DNA of 64,000 bases from Neoarius graeffei (Eukaryota; Chordata; Actinopteri; Siluriformes; Ariidae): contig NC_083571.1 of the NCBI RefSeq assembly GCF_027579695.1, positions 32,947,443 to 33,011,442 of the forward strand, written 5' to 3'. Shown in pieces: positions 57,063 through 64,000 of the stretch; within the stretch, counting starts at the first letter, position 1; the number at the start of each line of letters is the position of its first letter. The position numbers were made by a program, and so were the translations under genes. Below the pieces are notes generated by a model. The model did no database searches. It was not told the origin of the DNA and was given only the letters and a program-made list of their open reading frames with translations.

Positions 57063-57884
57063 ACAACAACAATGCATGCTTCTGGGTTTTGCTGCACAAA
57101 AAAAAGCAAGTGTGACAGTCAAAGCCACAGGACGTGGGCACTTTGATGTGATTACACCCACACAAATGGCACGTGACTCAAATCAGAACAGGTGAATGTT
57201 GAGTCGCATCACTGTTCTGGGATCAGATCTGCTTTGTCTCAACAAAATGTCATCCACAGTTAGAATTCTTGATTCTGATTTGTCAGAAGGTGTTTTCCAA
57301 AATATCATTTTCATAAAATATGTTGTTTTTCTCCCATTGACATGCTTATAGCTAACGAGAAACATCTGATTAGCTTTCTCTCCACTGCTTTTGAGTCCTC
57401 CCACTACTTTAAACAACCAGATGTATGTCTATGCTTATGAATAGCTTATAAATATTTAATTCTTGTCTAAGTAAATAAATTTGTTTCAGTATATTAATAG
57501 CAATGATAAAGCTGATAGCAAGGCATGATCATAGGCCTAGCCAATGAAGTTGTCACAGTGACATCATTATATATAAATAGCATTGATATCGAAGTAAATT
57601 TAGCCAATCAGAGTGCTTTCTATGGACATGCTGGAATAGCTAACAATAAAATAGCATAATCTTTAAAATTAAAAAAACAAACGTATAATCAGAGGATTGT
57701 TAAATTTCACACTCAGTCATGTTCGTACAGACATGCATTATTCTGCATTAAATGAACCCTCCACACACACACACACACACACACACACGTATATCTCACC
57801 TTGTGATGGGAAAAACTCTGGGAGGCACACAATGAAAGCAAGGAAGATGAGTATGGCAAGTTTGGCGACGGTCGTTTTCATCAT
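33423..57884 (-). CDS. tmem156: TMEM156, single-pass membrane protein, complete
   Basis: Type I membrane protein of unknown function. Eight minus-strand exons: 57884-57800, 52950-52726, 52541-52170, 40203-40090, 39955-39890, 38273-38229, 33702-33670, 33520-33423 (1038 nt, 345 residues). Every junction is phase 1 with GT-AG sites. Residues 1-26 form a signal peptide ([18 protein letters not shown]) that matches human TMEM156 around LPEYF. The ectodomain (to about 229) has several Cys and N-glycosylation sites (NSTS, NVTV, NYSG, NITL). One membrane helix follows ([20 protein letters not shown]). The tail carries [11 protein letters not shown], like the human VLPPIPEL end, and an extra acidic C-terminus. 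Human is 296 residues. The in-frame ATG at 57962 was rejected because it adds residues before the signal peptide. Its tail faces fam114a1, as in human. Confidence 0.88.
33670..33702 (-). CDS. tmem156: tmem156 micro-exon, PIPEL motif
   Basis: 33 nt, phase 1-1, between tttacccag and gtataa. Encodes [11 protein letters not shown], near-identical to the human C-terminal VLPPIPEL, which makes this tiny exon credible. The donor GTATAA is weak. Confidence 0.82.
33821..34027. mobile_element. piggyBac-like TTAA MITE
   Basis: 207 bp with inverted ends cctcctaaggcccaagc and gctaagccctaggagg, flanked by TTAA (33817-33820, 34028-34031). Internal ccacatatgtgga palindrome. Inside the last intron but one of tmem156. 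Confidence 0.8.
34250..35330 (+). repeat. 27-bp minisatellite (with 18-bp subunits)
   Basis: About 40 repeat units based on gactcagaccaagactaaga followed by ggaatga; shorter variants contain aaggctctgac. Because 27 is nine codons, a spurious frame of 357 codons (NETQTKTKR repeated) stays open on the plus strand and 272 codons on the minus strand. It lies in an intron of tmem156. Confidence 0.93.
35331..36310. other. Intron, no recognised feature
   Basis: AT-rich sequence without element ends or exon-like frames. Confidence 0.35.
36323..36425 (+). mobile_element. Dispersed TTACATTAC repeat tail
   Basis: attacattacattac followed by tatttagcaaacgctcttat and ccttgctcaagggcac is the conserved 3' block of a widespread fish SINE/LINE tail. 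Orientation and limits are approximate. Related ends continue through 36920-37190. Confidence 0.5.
37231..37607 (+). mobile_element. SINE with DANA-like head and different tail
   Basis: Standard head and body to about 37412 (diverged), then a distinct tail including gaggtgcccttaagcaaggt and gaatttcactgtgcttgaag, ending gtttcttcttctt. Either a composite SINE or an older subfamily. Confidence 0.7.
37827..37913. repeat. (AGAT)n microsatellite
   Basis: About 22 perfect tetranucleotide units. Confidence 0.98.
38229..38273 (-). CDS. tmem156: tmem156 exon, cytoplasmic
   Basis: 45 nt, phase 1-1, between ttgttgttcag and gtaagt. Encodes [15 protein letters not shown]. Confidence 0.82.
38373..39618 (+). 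mobile_element. hAT element, non-autonomous
   Basis: Ends ctgtactcgagttg and caactcgaccactg are inverted, with CAG/CTG-type hAT termini. They are flanked by a perfect 8-bp duplication aatgtggt (38365-38372, 39619-39626). A short frame at 38695, [20 protein letters not shown], followed by a splice-donor-like ggtaagt, may be the start of a lost transposase. Confidence 0.85.
39890..39955 (-). CDS. tmem156: tmem156 exon, juxtamembrane tail
   Basis: 66 nt, phase 1-1, acceptor aatttctag, donor gtgagt. Encodes [19 protein letters not shown]. The pyrimidine tract is poor, so this exon is slightly less certain. Confidence 0.75.
40090..40203 (-). CDS. tmem156: tmem156 transmembrane exon
   Basis: 114 nt, phase 1-1, acceptor gtgttctcag, donor gtaagt. 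Encodes the helix [20 protein letters not shown] with basic flank KNRHCNK on the inner side. A SINE lies only 46 bases upstream of the acceptor. Confidence 0.88.
40249..40621 (-). mobile_element. DANA/Mermaid-like tRNA SINE
   Basis: Counterpart of the SINE at 27946-28311 in the inverted duplicate; adjoins the tmem156 transmembrane exon. Confidence 0.92.
40622..41204 (-). repeat. Inverted duplicate of 26974-27945 without the internal SINE
   Basis: Reverse complement of the intergenic segment, near identical by eye, with an empty SINE site near 40670. Confidence 0.92.
41205..41441 (-). mobile_element. DANA/Mermaid-like tRNA SINE, 3'-truncated
   Basis: Minus-strand head and body only; the tail is missing where the duplicated block begins. 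Confidence 0.85.
41520..42060. repeat. Degenerate catgtgaaaat tandem repeat
   Basis: Purine/AT-rich region in which variants of catgtaaaaat and gtgaaaatgaa recur at irregular spacing of about 12-25 bases. Confidence 0.5.
42606..42835 (-). mobile_element. Old SINE-like repeat
   Basis: Contains ggatctggagcctatcccag and accagaaaacctagaggaaa, the diverged body of another fish tRNA SINE family. Confidence 0.6.
42833..43294. mobile_element. MITE with accaacagggaac ends
   Basis: Left end ttccaccaacagggaacgag and right end tgttccctgttggtc are inverted. No transposase; target duplication unclear. Confidence 0.55.
43908..44727 (+). pseudogene. Harbinger Myb/SANT-like DNA-binding protein
   Basis: Partner protein that in Harbinger elements carries the nuclease to DNA and the nucleus. 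Exon 1 starts [20 protein letters not shown] and shows a trihelix Myb/SANT fold through [17 protein letters not shown]. An A-run at 44115-44128 causes a frameshift after AEVKKK; the other frame resumes with [20 protein letters not shown] and continues acidic to about 44340. A second exon (about 44478-44727, acceptor cctcgcag) encodes a C-terminal coiled coil, [20 protein letters not shown]. One slippage lesion is the only defect seen. Confidence 0.82.
44752..45116 (-). pseudogene. Harbinger DDE nuclease (HARBI1-like), last exon only
   Basis: Begins at acceptor gttgtag with [15 protein letters not shown], the second catalytic Asp block. It continues through [15 protein letters not shown], with the catalytic Glu, then [12 protein letters not shown], and ends REEVMCRL. 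One in-frame TGA replaces the Trp expected after MKGR. Upstream exons with the first Asp are missing from the 45.1-45.5 kb interval, so the element cannot be autonomous. Confidence 0.85.
45610..45987 (+). mobile_element. DANA/Mermaid-like tRNA SINE
   Basis: Full-length, with a perfect 14-bp duplication aaatgccttgagac; nested in the TTAA element. Confidence 0.95.
46046..46427 (-). mobile_element. DANA/Mermaid-like tRNA SINE
   Basis: Full-length minus copy with duplication aacaataaatc; nested in the TTAA element and more diverged than its neighbour. Confidence 0.93.
46613..47079 (+). pseudogene. THAP-domain gene of TTAA element
   Basis: THAP domains are C2CH zinc fingers that bind DNA. The start [12 protein letters not shown] gives the Cys pair, followed by HSWP and W-TRFV. 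Near 46715-46730 a one-base shift moves to the frame with [20 protein letters not shown], which has the C-x2-H zinc ligands and CSAHF signature, then LKEGAVPTI, the conserved AVPTI end. A Lys-rich stretch and further exons may follow ([12 protein letters not shown] near 47110). No catalytic region was recognised downstream, so the element lacks most of its transposase. Confidence 0.8.
47384..47656 (-). CDS. Acidic N-terminal exon in TTAA element (P2RX7-tail-like protein family)
   Basis: From ATG at 47656: [20 protein letters not shown], then a Ser/Asp/Glu-rich stretch with [15 protein letters not shown]. The PYxxEP-acidic pattern matches the other TTAA element (IQPYRSEPERS) and, from memory, fish P2X7-tail-like proteins. 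The Cys/His-rich domain is not present before the stop at 47384. The exon starts about 235 bases inside the right terminus. Upstream in-frame codons to 47725 exist, but the MASS start fits the family better. Confidence 0.42.
   Translation of the reverse strand: MASSFGLIGDSSDSSDSNTSDCDSPEIGVCVHVTAIHVEPYQLEPLESESDSNTSATEAPTLRNKAREQSHLENWMELNGQSHVTLIKTG
47896..48268. other. Intron, no recognised feature
   Basis: Ordinary sequence with a short GGA-rich run at 48060-48085. Confidence 0.35.
48269..48630 (-). mobile_element. DANA/Mermaid-like tRNA SINE
   Basis: Minus-strand copy with a small internal deletion in the cttt-gg-ctgtgg block; target duplication not clear. Confidence 0.9.
49042..50486 (+). 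mobile_element. Tc1-like transposon F (family of C), left end truncated
   Basis: Starts at catttgaaatttcatgacag, about 150 bp inside the family's left end, and keeps the complete right end ggaatcggggttgta. Confidence 0.92.
49187..50263 (+). pseudogene. Tc1 transposase with one stop (element F)
   Basis: 359-codon frame from [14 protein letters not shown] to DVSQW. The only visible lesion is TGA at 49931 (codon 249, Arg in copy C). Catalytic motifs [22 protein letters not shown] and SPIENIW are all readable. The same stop occurs in element E. Confidence 0.93.
50545..51457. mobile_element. Harbinger-like MITE packed with GGATG motifs
   Basis: Perfect 16-bp inverted ends aggcccggtcccactg, flanked by TTA (50542-50544, 51458-51460), the target size and sequence of Harbinger elements. 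The 913-bp interior holds roughly twenty GGATG/CATCC words, mostly as gcggatg or acggatg on the plus strand. Open frames in it are short and unlike known proteins. Confidence 0.82.
51461..52169. other. Intron of tmem156, no recognised feature
   Basis: No repeat ends or exon-like frames beyond the exon that starts at 52170. Confidence 0.35.
52170..52541 (-). CDS. tmem156: tmem156 exon, distal ectodomain
   Basis: 372 nt, phase 1-1, acceptor tttttttcag, donor gtgaaa. Encodes [20 protein letters not shown], a patch with NVTV, NYSG and NITL glycosylation sites, a CC pair, and a long Ser/Thr/Gln stalk ([19 protein letters not shown]). The stalk is longer than in human, explaining most of the size difference. 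Confidence 0.8.
52726..52950 (-). CDS. tmem156: tmem156 exon, proximal ectodomain
   Basis: 225 nt, phase 1-1, donor gtgagc. Encodes [16 protein letters not shown] and [20 protein letters not shown] with CETHTD: Cys-bearing, with one NSTS site. Its acceptor CTAAAG follows directly a 37-base (CT)n run on the minus strand. Confidence 0.83.
52955..52991. repeat. (AG)n microsatellite at splice acceptor
   Basis: About 18 AG units; on the tmem156 strand it is the polypyrimidine tract of the exon starting at 52950. Confidence 0.95.
52992..55735. repeat. 32-bp satellite, 2.7 kb, with inverted core
   Basis: About 85 copies of a 32-bp unit such as gtctgtttatggtaatgcta followed by gtttgagggtta. Orientation is direct at 52992-53225, inverted at about 53226-53665, and direct again to 55735. 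Within the inverted block a 64-bp dimer (with gcaatgccataaacaggcta) repeats four times, then a 32-bp unit three times. It fills much of intron 1 of tmem156. Confidence 0.95.
53226..53665. repeat. Inverted block inside the satellite
   Basis: Units read tagcattacagtaaac here but gtttactgtaatgcta on both sides. Near-perfect palindromes lie at both switch points (about 53223 and 53660). Confidence 0.93.
55736..56285. other. Intron of tmem156, no recognised feature
   Basis: Only a half Tc1-type end (acagtactgtgcaaaagtct at 56290) follows; nothing else was seen. Confidence 0.35.
56371..56505 (+). mobile_element. SINE 3' fragment
   Basis: Last 135 bases of a DANA/Mermaid-like SINE, ending in gagataatgagatgag. 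Confidence 0.88.
56523..56898 (+). mobile_element. DANA/Mermaid-like tRNA SINE
   Basis: Full-length plus copy with a ggatggatgg tail, just after the fragment above. Confidence 0.92.
57031..57060. repeat. Poly-C/poly-A run
   Basis: About 22 C then a run of A; a likely assembly-sensitive homopolymer. The rest of 56900-57730 shows no feature. Confidence 0.9.
57763..57788. repeat. (CA)n microsatellite near splice donor
   Basis: About 13 units, 11 bases inside the first intron of tmem156. Confidence 0.95.
57800..57884 (-). CDS. tmem156: tmem156 first coding exon, signal peptide
   Basis: 85 nt ending in phase 1 at gtgaga. Starts with two Met codons (57884, 57881), then [20 protein letters not shown]. 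Human TMEM156 has the same Lys-Thr start, hydrophobic core and LPE motif. Minus-strand (CT)n at 57907-57927 lies just upstream in the presumed 5' UTR. Confidence 0.88.
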
Positions 57885-58155
57885 GGACACAGTGTGATGA
57901 TGGACAGCTCTCTCTCTCTCTCTCTCTGCTCTGACTATGAACTGTTGGAAAGCAGCTAACACAATTTTTTAAAATAGTCGTAATAGCCACCAACTTCATG
58001 TGTTCTTTTTCTTGCACTCACAAACACGTGTCAGAGTTAAGCAAGCAACGCAACCGTCTCACCACTCTACTTCCTGTCTTTCTTCCTGTTGCAGCAGTGA
58101 TGTTTGTGATCAAGAGTGAAAGATGCAGAGAGAAACAGAAAGTGTTGCATCACTC
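57885..58155 (-). promoter_or_regulatory. tmem156: Presumed tmem156 5' UTR and promoter region
   Basis: Inferred only from position upstream of the start codon. A GA/CT run is present; no convincing TATA box was identified. Confidence 0.3.
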
Positions 58156-58159
58156 TTCA

Positions 58160-58570
58160 AATCAAATCAAGTTTATTTGTATAGCGCTTTTAACAATAAA
58201 CATTGTCGCAAAGCAGCTTTACAGAATTTGAACGACTTAAAACATGAGCTAATTTTATCCCTAATCTATCCCCAATGAGCAGCCTGTGGCGACGGTGGCA
58301 AGGAAAAACTCCCTCAGACGACATGAGGAAGAAACCTCGAGAGGAACCAGACTCAAAAGGGAACCCATCCTCATTTGGGCAACAACAGACAGCCTGACTA
58401 TAATATTAACAGTTTTCACAGGTATAACCCTCAACTGTCCTCATGGGGCCGTCCTTCACAGGAGCGGTGCGATAAAACTCCGACCAGACACAGGGCACCA
58501 GGATGGATCAAGCAGGTCCGAGGGGCAGAAGAGGCCAGCATCTCAATCCCAGGACCAACATGTAACTCAG
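58160..58570 (+). mobile_element. Dispersed fish repeat (TTTATTTGTATAGCGC family)
   Basis: Contains caagtttatttgtatagcgc, cgcaaagcagctttacagaa and aaactccctcagacgacatg, a highly abundant teleost repeat of unsettled class. It ends near a poly-G run. Confidence 0.65.
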
Positions 58571-58585
58571 AGGGACAGATTGGGA

Positions 58586-58605
58586 GGGGGGGGGGGGGGG
58601 GGGGG
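58586..58605. repeat. Poly-G run
   Basis: Almost uninterrupted G tract after the repeat above. Confidence 0.93.
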
Positions 58606-58760
58606 AAGAGAGAGAGAAAGAAAACACAGGTTGTTAGGTATGCCCTAAAAATGACAAGTATTAAATCTGTGTGGTAGACTCGCAGAGACGAGAGTCTTTA
58701 CATCAGGCATAACACACAACAATGGCATGTTAATATTCACTCTTGTGAATTGGCTGGTGT

Positions 58761-58815
58761 TACAGGCGTTCGGTGTTACAGGCGTTCGGTGTTACAGGCG
58801 TTCGGTGTTACAGTG
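58761..58815. repeat. 16-bp tandem repeat
   Basis: Three copies of gtgttacaggcgttcg. Confidence 0.9.
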
Positions 58816-59601
58816 TTAAACTCTTAAACAGGCCAGTATGACGTTGCAGGCCTGGAGTTTATGGCTTTGTGTTTATCTAACATGTTCTAGTTTCTGATGA
58901 AGGGGAAGTTCATGGTAAATACGTGGTGTGTGTGTGTGGTCTGGTAGTACCACCATACACACACACACACACACACACACTACCAAACTACCAGAGAAAG
59001 CGCTAACTCAATACTGCTTAGTGTCAAAATGTACCACTTATAGCACTTCCATGTGCTGCCAGCATTCTTACCGATTTTCCTTTTCTAAATTCATCTATTT
59101 TCTTTCTTTCTTTCCACATTATCCTGTCTTATGTACTTATACACCCCACCTTACCTACCCACCAGGGCTTTACATTAACTTTTTTGCTCACCGGCCACTG
59201 TGGCTAGTGGTTTTCCCGAGTCACTAGCCATTCAGCCTTTTCACTAGCCACAATTTTGTTGCCAGGAAATCGAAGTTTTTTATTCACCATGATACGTTAA
59301 AGTTCGGAAGCTCTAGATTTAATTATGAATGGCAGCGTATAATGTATCTCTACAGTAGCACTCATGTATTCAGTGCTGTTAAGGTAGCTCCCTATATGAA
59401 AACATGCAACCAATTCAGACAAAAATATAAACAGAGTATTCTGTTTATTGAACTCAAATTCAAGCCCCTTACAATATGAAATATCGTATAATATGAAAAT
59501 TAACATTCAGTACAACTGAACTGATTCTAATATTAAAAGTCCAATTCAAAACATTTATCACTGAAAACCATTTGATGTTTTGATATGCAAGCATTATGTG
59601 T

Positions 59602-59978
59602 CTCTCATCTCATCTCATTATCTCTAGCCGCTTTATCCTTCTACAGGGTCGCAGGCAAGCTGGAGCCTATCCCAGCTGACTACGGGCGAAAGGCGGGGTA
59701 CACCCTGGACAAGTCGCCAGGTCATCACAGGGCTGAGACATAGACACAGACAACCATTCACACTCTCATTCACACCTACGGTCAATTTAGAGTCACCAGT
59801 TAACCTAACCTGCATGTCTTTGGACTGTGGGGGAAACCGGAGCACCCGGAGGAAACCCACGCGGACACGGGGAGAACATGCAAACTCCGCACAGAAAGGC
59901 CCTCGCCGGCCCCGGGGCTCGAACCCGGACCTTCTTGCTGTGAGGCGACAGCGCTAACCACTACACCACCGTGCCGCC
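59602..59978 (-). mobile_element. DANA/Mermaid-like tRNA SINE
   Basis: Full-length minus copy with duplication agcattatgtgt; nested in the hAT. Confidence 0.94.
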
Positions 59979-60030
59979 AGCATTATGTGTATTATCAATT
60001 ATTATTATATATATTATGCATTATCTATTA

Positions 60031-60033
<3 letters not shown>

Positions 60034-60074
<41 letters not shown>
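60034..60074. repeat. (GT)n microsatellite
   Basis: About 20 units. Confidence 0.95.
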
Positions 60075-60076
<2 letters not shown>

Positions 60077-60109
60077 CATGTGTAGAGAGAGACATTAAAT
60101 GTCCTCATT

Positions 60110-60590
60110 ACATTCATAATCAGATGAGTCTGAATGGTCCATGAAAAATGGTCTTCGTGACCTGAGGCTTCCAGCAGGCCATAAGCTGATAGCTGGGGCG
60201 AGATTAACTTCTTTCCAATCGTGTGAACGTTTCTAAACAGCAGCTCCATCCTCTCCAGCTCAGCCGACTTCATGACAGCCAGGGACTTGAAAGCAATGCT
60301 GTCCTGTAGTGAACCAGCCGTCTTCGCCGGTTTTGATGTTATAGTGCCGATGTGTGCATTTGACTTTTCGTGGTCCTTTATAGTTTCGAGTTTAAAATTA
60401 CTGGTGCCTGTCTTTGCCAGACTTTCTACAGTCTTCGCAGTACATGGTATTTTCGGTTTTGCTATGAACTAGCCAATCTCGCCCGAACTTCCATTTGTCA
60501 TTGAACTGTCTTATCTTCCTATTAGCATCTTGTTCATCTCCATGGCCGAAGCCAGCTGTGAGGCCCCCACGGTCTGGACCTCAGTCATTT
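60110..60590 (-). pseudogene. hAT transposase N-terminal remnant (TTF/BED-type, ZNF862-like)
   Basis: On the minus strand, about 60520-60420 reads KIRQFNDKWKFGRDWLVHS and YCEDCRKSGK, a TTF-type zinc-finger block as in hAT-derived ZNF862-like proteins. About 60300-60190 reads LAVMKSAELERMELLFRNVH, like the following LAVNKIRKEQMEKLFNTAY segment. Stops and frameshifts separate the pieces, and the catalytic core and dimerisation end were not found. Confidence 0.55.
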
Positions 60591-60666
60591 TTAAGAGCTG
60601 AAAATACATTTGTACGCTAAATATTCAACTGGATAAAAAAAATAAAGAACATTAAAACATCTCCAT

Positions 60667-61030
60667 GGGGCGGCACGGTGGTGTAGTGGTTAGCGCTGTC
60701 GCCTCACAGCAAGAAGGTCCGGGTTCAAACCCCGTGGCCAGCGAGGGCCTTTCTGTGCGGAGTTTGCATGTTCTCCCCGTGTCCGCGTGGGTTTCCTCCG
60801 GGTGCTCTGGTTTCCCCCACAATCCAAAGACATGCAGGTTAGGCTAACTGGTCACTCTAAATTGACTGTAGGTGTGAGTGTGAATGGTTGTCTGTGTCTG
60901 TCAGCCCTATGATGACCTGGCGACTTGTCCAGGGTGTACCCCGCCTTTCGCCCGTAGTCAGCTGGGATAGGCTCCAGCTTGCCTGCGACCCTGTAGAACA
61001 GGATAAAGCGGCTAGAGATAATGAGATGAG
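60667..61030 (+). mobile_element. DANA/Mermaid-like tRNA SINE
   Basis: Plus copy with duplication aaaacatctccat / aaaacgtctccat (one mismatch); nested in the hAT. Confidence 0.93.
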
Positions 61031-61950
61031 ATGAGAAAACGTCTCCATAAAAAGTGCATTGTTAATGATGTTAAACGTTGATTCTCTCTTCTGTGTCTGT
61101 TTGGTGCGCGCAGCTCTGAGACCAACAACACAAAAGCGAGACCAAGAACACAAAAGCGAATGACTTGGGGGAGGAACGCAGTGCAGGAGACACCGGGTTT
61201 CCATGGTAAAACATGGTGGTGTATACTGATTTTTTTCCCAGAATTTTTTTTTTTTTGTGTAGGTGTAACGGATGCCAGATTGTGAATGTATCTTAGTTCC
61301 ATAGGCTACATGGTTAGGGTATCTTTTGTCCTCATTGCTTGGGCCAGATCAAACCATTAAACAAGCTTAAATTATTCTTACTCTTGCCACATACATGATT
61401 TTATTTTCAAAACTGATGATATTCAGTTCAAACACCATTAAAAGTAATTTCAGGAATAGATCTCTTGTGTGGCGTGTAATTCACCCTCTCATTTAAATAT
61501 GTCGAAAATTTTTCGGTGCGCGCTTTGCGCATCACGGACCTCGGTGATTTTAAAAAGCTGCTCATCCCTGCCCCTTTTCCCCTGAGCAGCAGGGTTTGAA
61601 ACTCCAGCTATATGCCGCCACATAGTGCGCTTGTCAGTCGTCAGCAACTTTGTCGCTTCATTCATGAACTGCAGGTTACCGTATCATTGATTTTATCTGA
61701 GACATTAACAAATGTTCTCAACAATTCTAACATGTCAGAATGTTTATGCAGGTGCTCATGGGAGTTGCAGGTGCGTAATATTACATTGCCATGCATTTAT
61801 TATATCAGATGCCTTCAGAGAAAACTACAATTAAAATATATTGTCATACCACAGAATAAACCACCCGCCAAAGTGGCTAGTGGGACTCAAGTCATTACCC
61901 GCCAAAGACGAATTTTACCCGCATTTGGCGGGTGCTAATGTAAAGCCCTG

Positions 61951-62618
61951 CTACCCACTCTACCCTACCTACCCCTCCCAACATCCTACTCATCCAACCC
62001 TAACCTTTCCATCCCAGCTACCTACCTTTCCCACCATCCCAACCCCATCCTACCTACCCATGCCACCTATCCACTCATCCTGCCCTAAACTACCTATCCC
62101 TGCATACCAACCACCCTACCAACCTAGCCCAACCTTTCTACTCATACCACAATACCTACCCGTCCTACCTACTGAACCTTCCTACATACATAACTACATG
62201 CTCACCAATCCCACCCTACATACCTATCCAATCCTACGGAATCATCCCACACTAATTACCCATCTCACCATCCCTACCCCACCCTACCTACCCATGCCAC
62301 CTACCTACTCCTCCCACCCTAAACTACCCATCATAGCATACCAACCACCCTACCAACCCAGATCAACCTTTATACCCAAACCACAATACCTACCCATCCT
62401 GTCCACCTAACCTTCCTACCTAGGTAACAACCTACCCACCCATCCTACCCTACATACCTATCCAATCCTATGGAACCATCCCACACTAATTACCCATCCC
62501 ACCATACCTACCCAGCCTGCCTACCCAACCCAATTTATATACCCATCTCACAATACCTATCTACTATACTTACCCACCCAATCTACACATCTCACCAGAC
62601 TTACCCATCCCACTTACT
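61951..62618. repeat. TACC-rich degenerate minisatellite
   Basis: Almost continuous variants of ctacccatcccacc and cctacctacccatgcc, with a long-range repeat of about 240 bases (for example the two copies of cataccaaccaccctacca). Related sequence lies at 59130-59162 and 63445-63590. Confidence 0.85.
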
Positions 62619-62621
62619 TAA

Positions 62622-63441
62622 TGCCCAGGTCAGACAGCAGAAAGATGCATGCTGAGACCTGCAATCAGTTGGGTGGCGACTGATCGCAGGTGGACGCAGG
62701 CATTTTGAATCAAATCCTTTGTTGTGGTCAGACGTATTGCAAGACACAGAGTTTTTAAGCTGATTCAACCAGTTGGAAGCAGACACAGTTAGACGCAAGT
62801 TGACACAGCGCACAGAAAACCATTAAAAAATATAAGGGCATAAGACTGCTCGCAGGTTGTTGTGAACTGTTTGCAGGTGCAGTCTGCGTCTACCTGTGAT
62901 GCATCACAGCCATCTCTTTTTTTTTTTAAAGATATTTTTTGGGCTTTTTTCACCTTTATTGGATAGGACAGTGTAGAGACAGGACAGGAAATGAGTGGGA
63001 GAGAGAGACGGATCGGGAAATGACCTCGGGTCGGAATCGAACCCGGGTCCCCGGATTTATGGTATGGCGCCTTATCCACCTGAGCCATGACGCCCCCACA
63101 GCCATCTCTAAAAACTTGTCTTCCCCTGCGTCAGCCTGCATCTAGCTGCCACTACCTGCTTCAACCTGCGATTGGTCGCTCAAGCATTGCATGGCCGCCT
63201 GCCTCTACATGCGTCAACCTTCTATTTGCACCAATTGGAAGCGAATCGCAGCTGAAATGTGAACAGATCATGATCCACTTGAGTCAACCTGCCGCTACTA
63301 AAGACCCCCTGCAACACACTGCCATTATCTGCGTCGTCGTGCGTCAACATAAGACCAGTCTTGTGCCTACCTGCGATTTTGTTATCGCAGGTAGACGCAA
63401 GTAGTTGAAAACTAGTTGCAGCCTGCTATCTGACCTGGGTA
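62622..63441. mobile_element. Harbinger-like MITE with repeated GCAGGTxGACGCA
   Basis: Inverted ends tgcccaggtcagacagcag and gctatctgacctgggta are flanked by TAA (62619-62621, 63442-63444). The interior repeats cgcaggt / acctgcg and gacgcaag / cttgcgtc-like words many times. A SINE of the second family is nested inside. Confidence 0.78.
62910..63096 (-). mobile_element. tRNA-derived SINE, second family
   Basis: Minus-strand copy: head ggcgtcatggctcaggtgga, B-box-like gggttcgattccgacc, body, and a T-rich (A-rich on its strand) tail. Same family as 18655-18830. Confidence 0.78.
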
Positions 63442-63444
63442 TAA

Positions 63445-64000
63445 CCTTCTCACCTATTACCTGCCCTCCTACCCACTACATACCCATCCCCCATTACACA
63501 CCTTACCTACCCATCACTCCTACTCATCCCACCTATCTATGTACCTACTTAGAGTCGCTAATAATCTACCCACTCTACCAATCAATGGCAGAACAGTTTG
63601 TAGTCCTGTGTAACAACTCTTTAACTTGTGGGAAACACAGGAACTGGAAGCAGGCTTCAGAACAGGTGTGTTCTTTTTATTTTTCCACTTTTCAGTGACA
63701 ACTAACATGTATACTTTCTCACATAAACACACACATGGGGTGACACAGCTCTCTCTCTCATTCCTGGCTGTTTGAAAGACAAAGAGACACAAGTTAATAC
63801 ACAGCCAGTAATTAGACATACTGTAGGTGCACCTCATCACATGTTACCTGCTGGTTCAACCTGCTCCCTCGCCGTTTACAGCCGACACTTGACCATGCCC
63901 CTGCGACCACATCCTGCTATAGCAGGCCTTTATAGCTTGCAATAGCAGGGTTGGACTGAATAGAGCTGATTTTTCTAAAGAATCTTTCTTTAGTATACAA
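63445..64000. other. Upstream region, TACC tract then unclassified
   Basis: The first 150 bases continue the TACC-rich tract. Beyond 63600 no exon, element end or RNA gene was recognised. Confidence 0.35.

Larger units (their letters stand above)
59163..61950. mobile_element. hAT element, 2.8 kb, degenerate
   Basis: Ends cagggctttacattaac and ttaatgtaaagccctg-type complement (61935-61950), flanked by a perfect 8-bp duplication ctacccac (59155-59162, 61951-61958). It carries minus-strand transposase remnants and two nested SINEs. The sub-terminal motif ctagtggtttt / gccaaagtggctag appears at both ends. Confidence 0.9.

Noticed and set aside
57738..57962. Upstream in-frame ATG at 57962 as tmem156 start
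   Set aside because: It would place a charged stretch (RAERERERA) before the signal peptide; the double Met at 57884 fits the human protein.
62947..63145. Open frames across 62789-63145
   Set aside because: They run through a SINE and MITE repeats and match no protein.

Overview
This window is nuclear DNA of a teleost fish. It carries two vertebrate protein-coding genes with GT-AG introns, a dense load of fish-type transposons (Tc1-like, hAT, PIF/Harbinger, TTAA-target elements) and about 17 copies of a DANA/Mermaid-like tRNA-derived SINE, plus many long CA, TA, CT and AGAT microsatellites. There are no operons, CRISPR arrays or free-standing RNA genes. The species cannot be fixed from the sequence alone.

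Gene 1 (+ strand, 2132-23131) is the 3' part of fam114a1: nine in-frame exons encode the C-terminal 369 residues, ending in TGA at 23131, followed by a 3' UTR to about 24490. The N-terminal exons lie upstream of the window. Gene 2 (- strand, 57884-33423) is tmem156: eight exons, all joined in the same phase, encode a 345-residue type I membrane protein. It has a signal peptide, an N-glycosylated ectodomain, one membrane helix and an acidic tail. The two genes are tail to tail, the same arrangement as human FAM114A1-TMEM156 at 4p14. That synteny supports both names.

Almost everything else is mobile or repetitive DNA inside introns. Inside fam114a1: a broken Tc1 (140-1737), a TTAA element with THAP and acidic-protein remnants (2774-4249), a truncated Tc1 (4270-4820), nested palindromic elements and a possible solo LTR (4838-7430), a hAT (8283-9666), a Tc1 (11618-13180), a small palindromic element (about 14100-14770), a 0.95-kb CT tract abutting an exon, a hAT (18971-20029) and a nearly intact Tc1 (21196-22806). 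Between the genes: a Tc1 (24941-26546), SINEs, an LTR-like insert in a Tc1-type palindrome and another Tc1 (about 31625-33082). Inside tmem156: a TTAA MITE, a 27-bp minisatellite with long spurious reading frames, a hAT, an inverted copy of intergenic DNA, a two-gene Harbinger, a second TTAA element with THAP, a Tc1, a GGATG-rich MITE and a 2.7-kb 32-bp satellite with an inverted central block. Upstream of tmem156 (57.9-64 kb) are a 2.8-kb hAT and a second Harbinger-like MITE, both inserted in one TACC-rich tract.

No unknown multi-gene cellular system was found. The most interesting items are the paired THAP/acidic-protein TTAA elements, the satellite with an inverted core, the two Harbinger-like MITEs packed with short motifs, the inverted duplication dated by a SINE, and the habit of splice sites in both genes to abut microsatellites.
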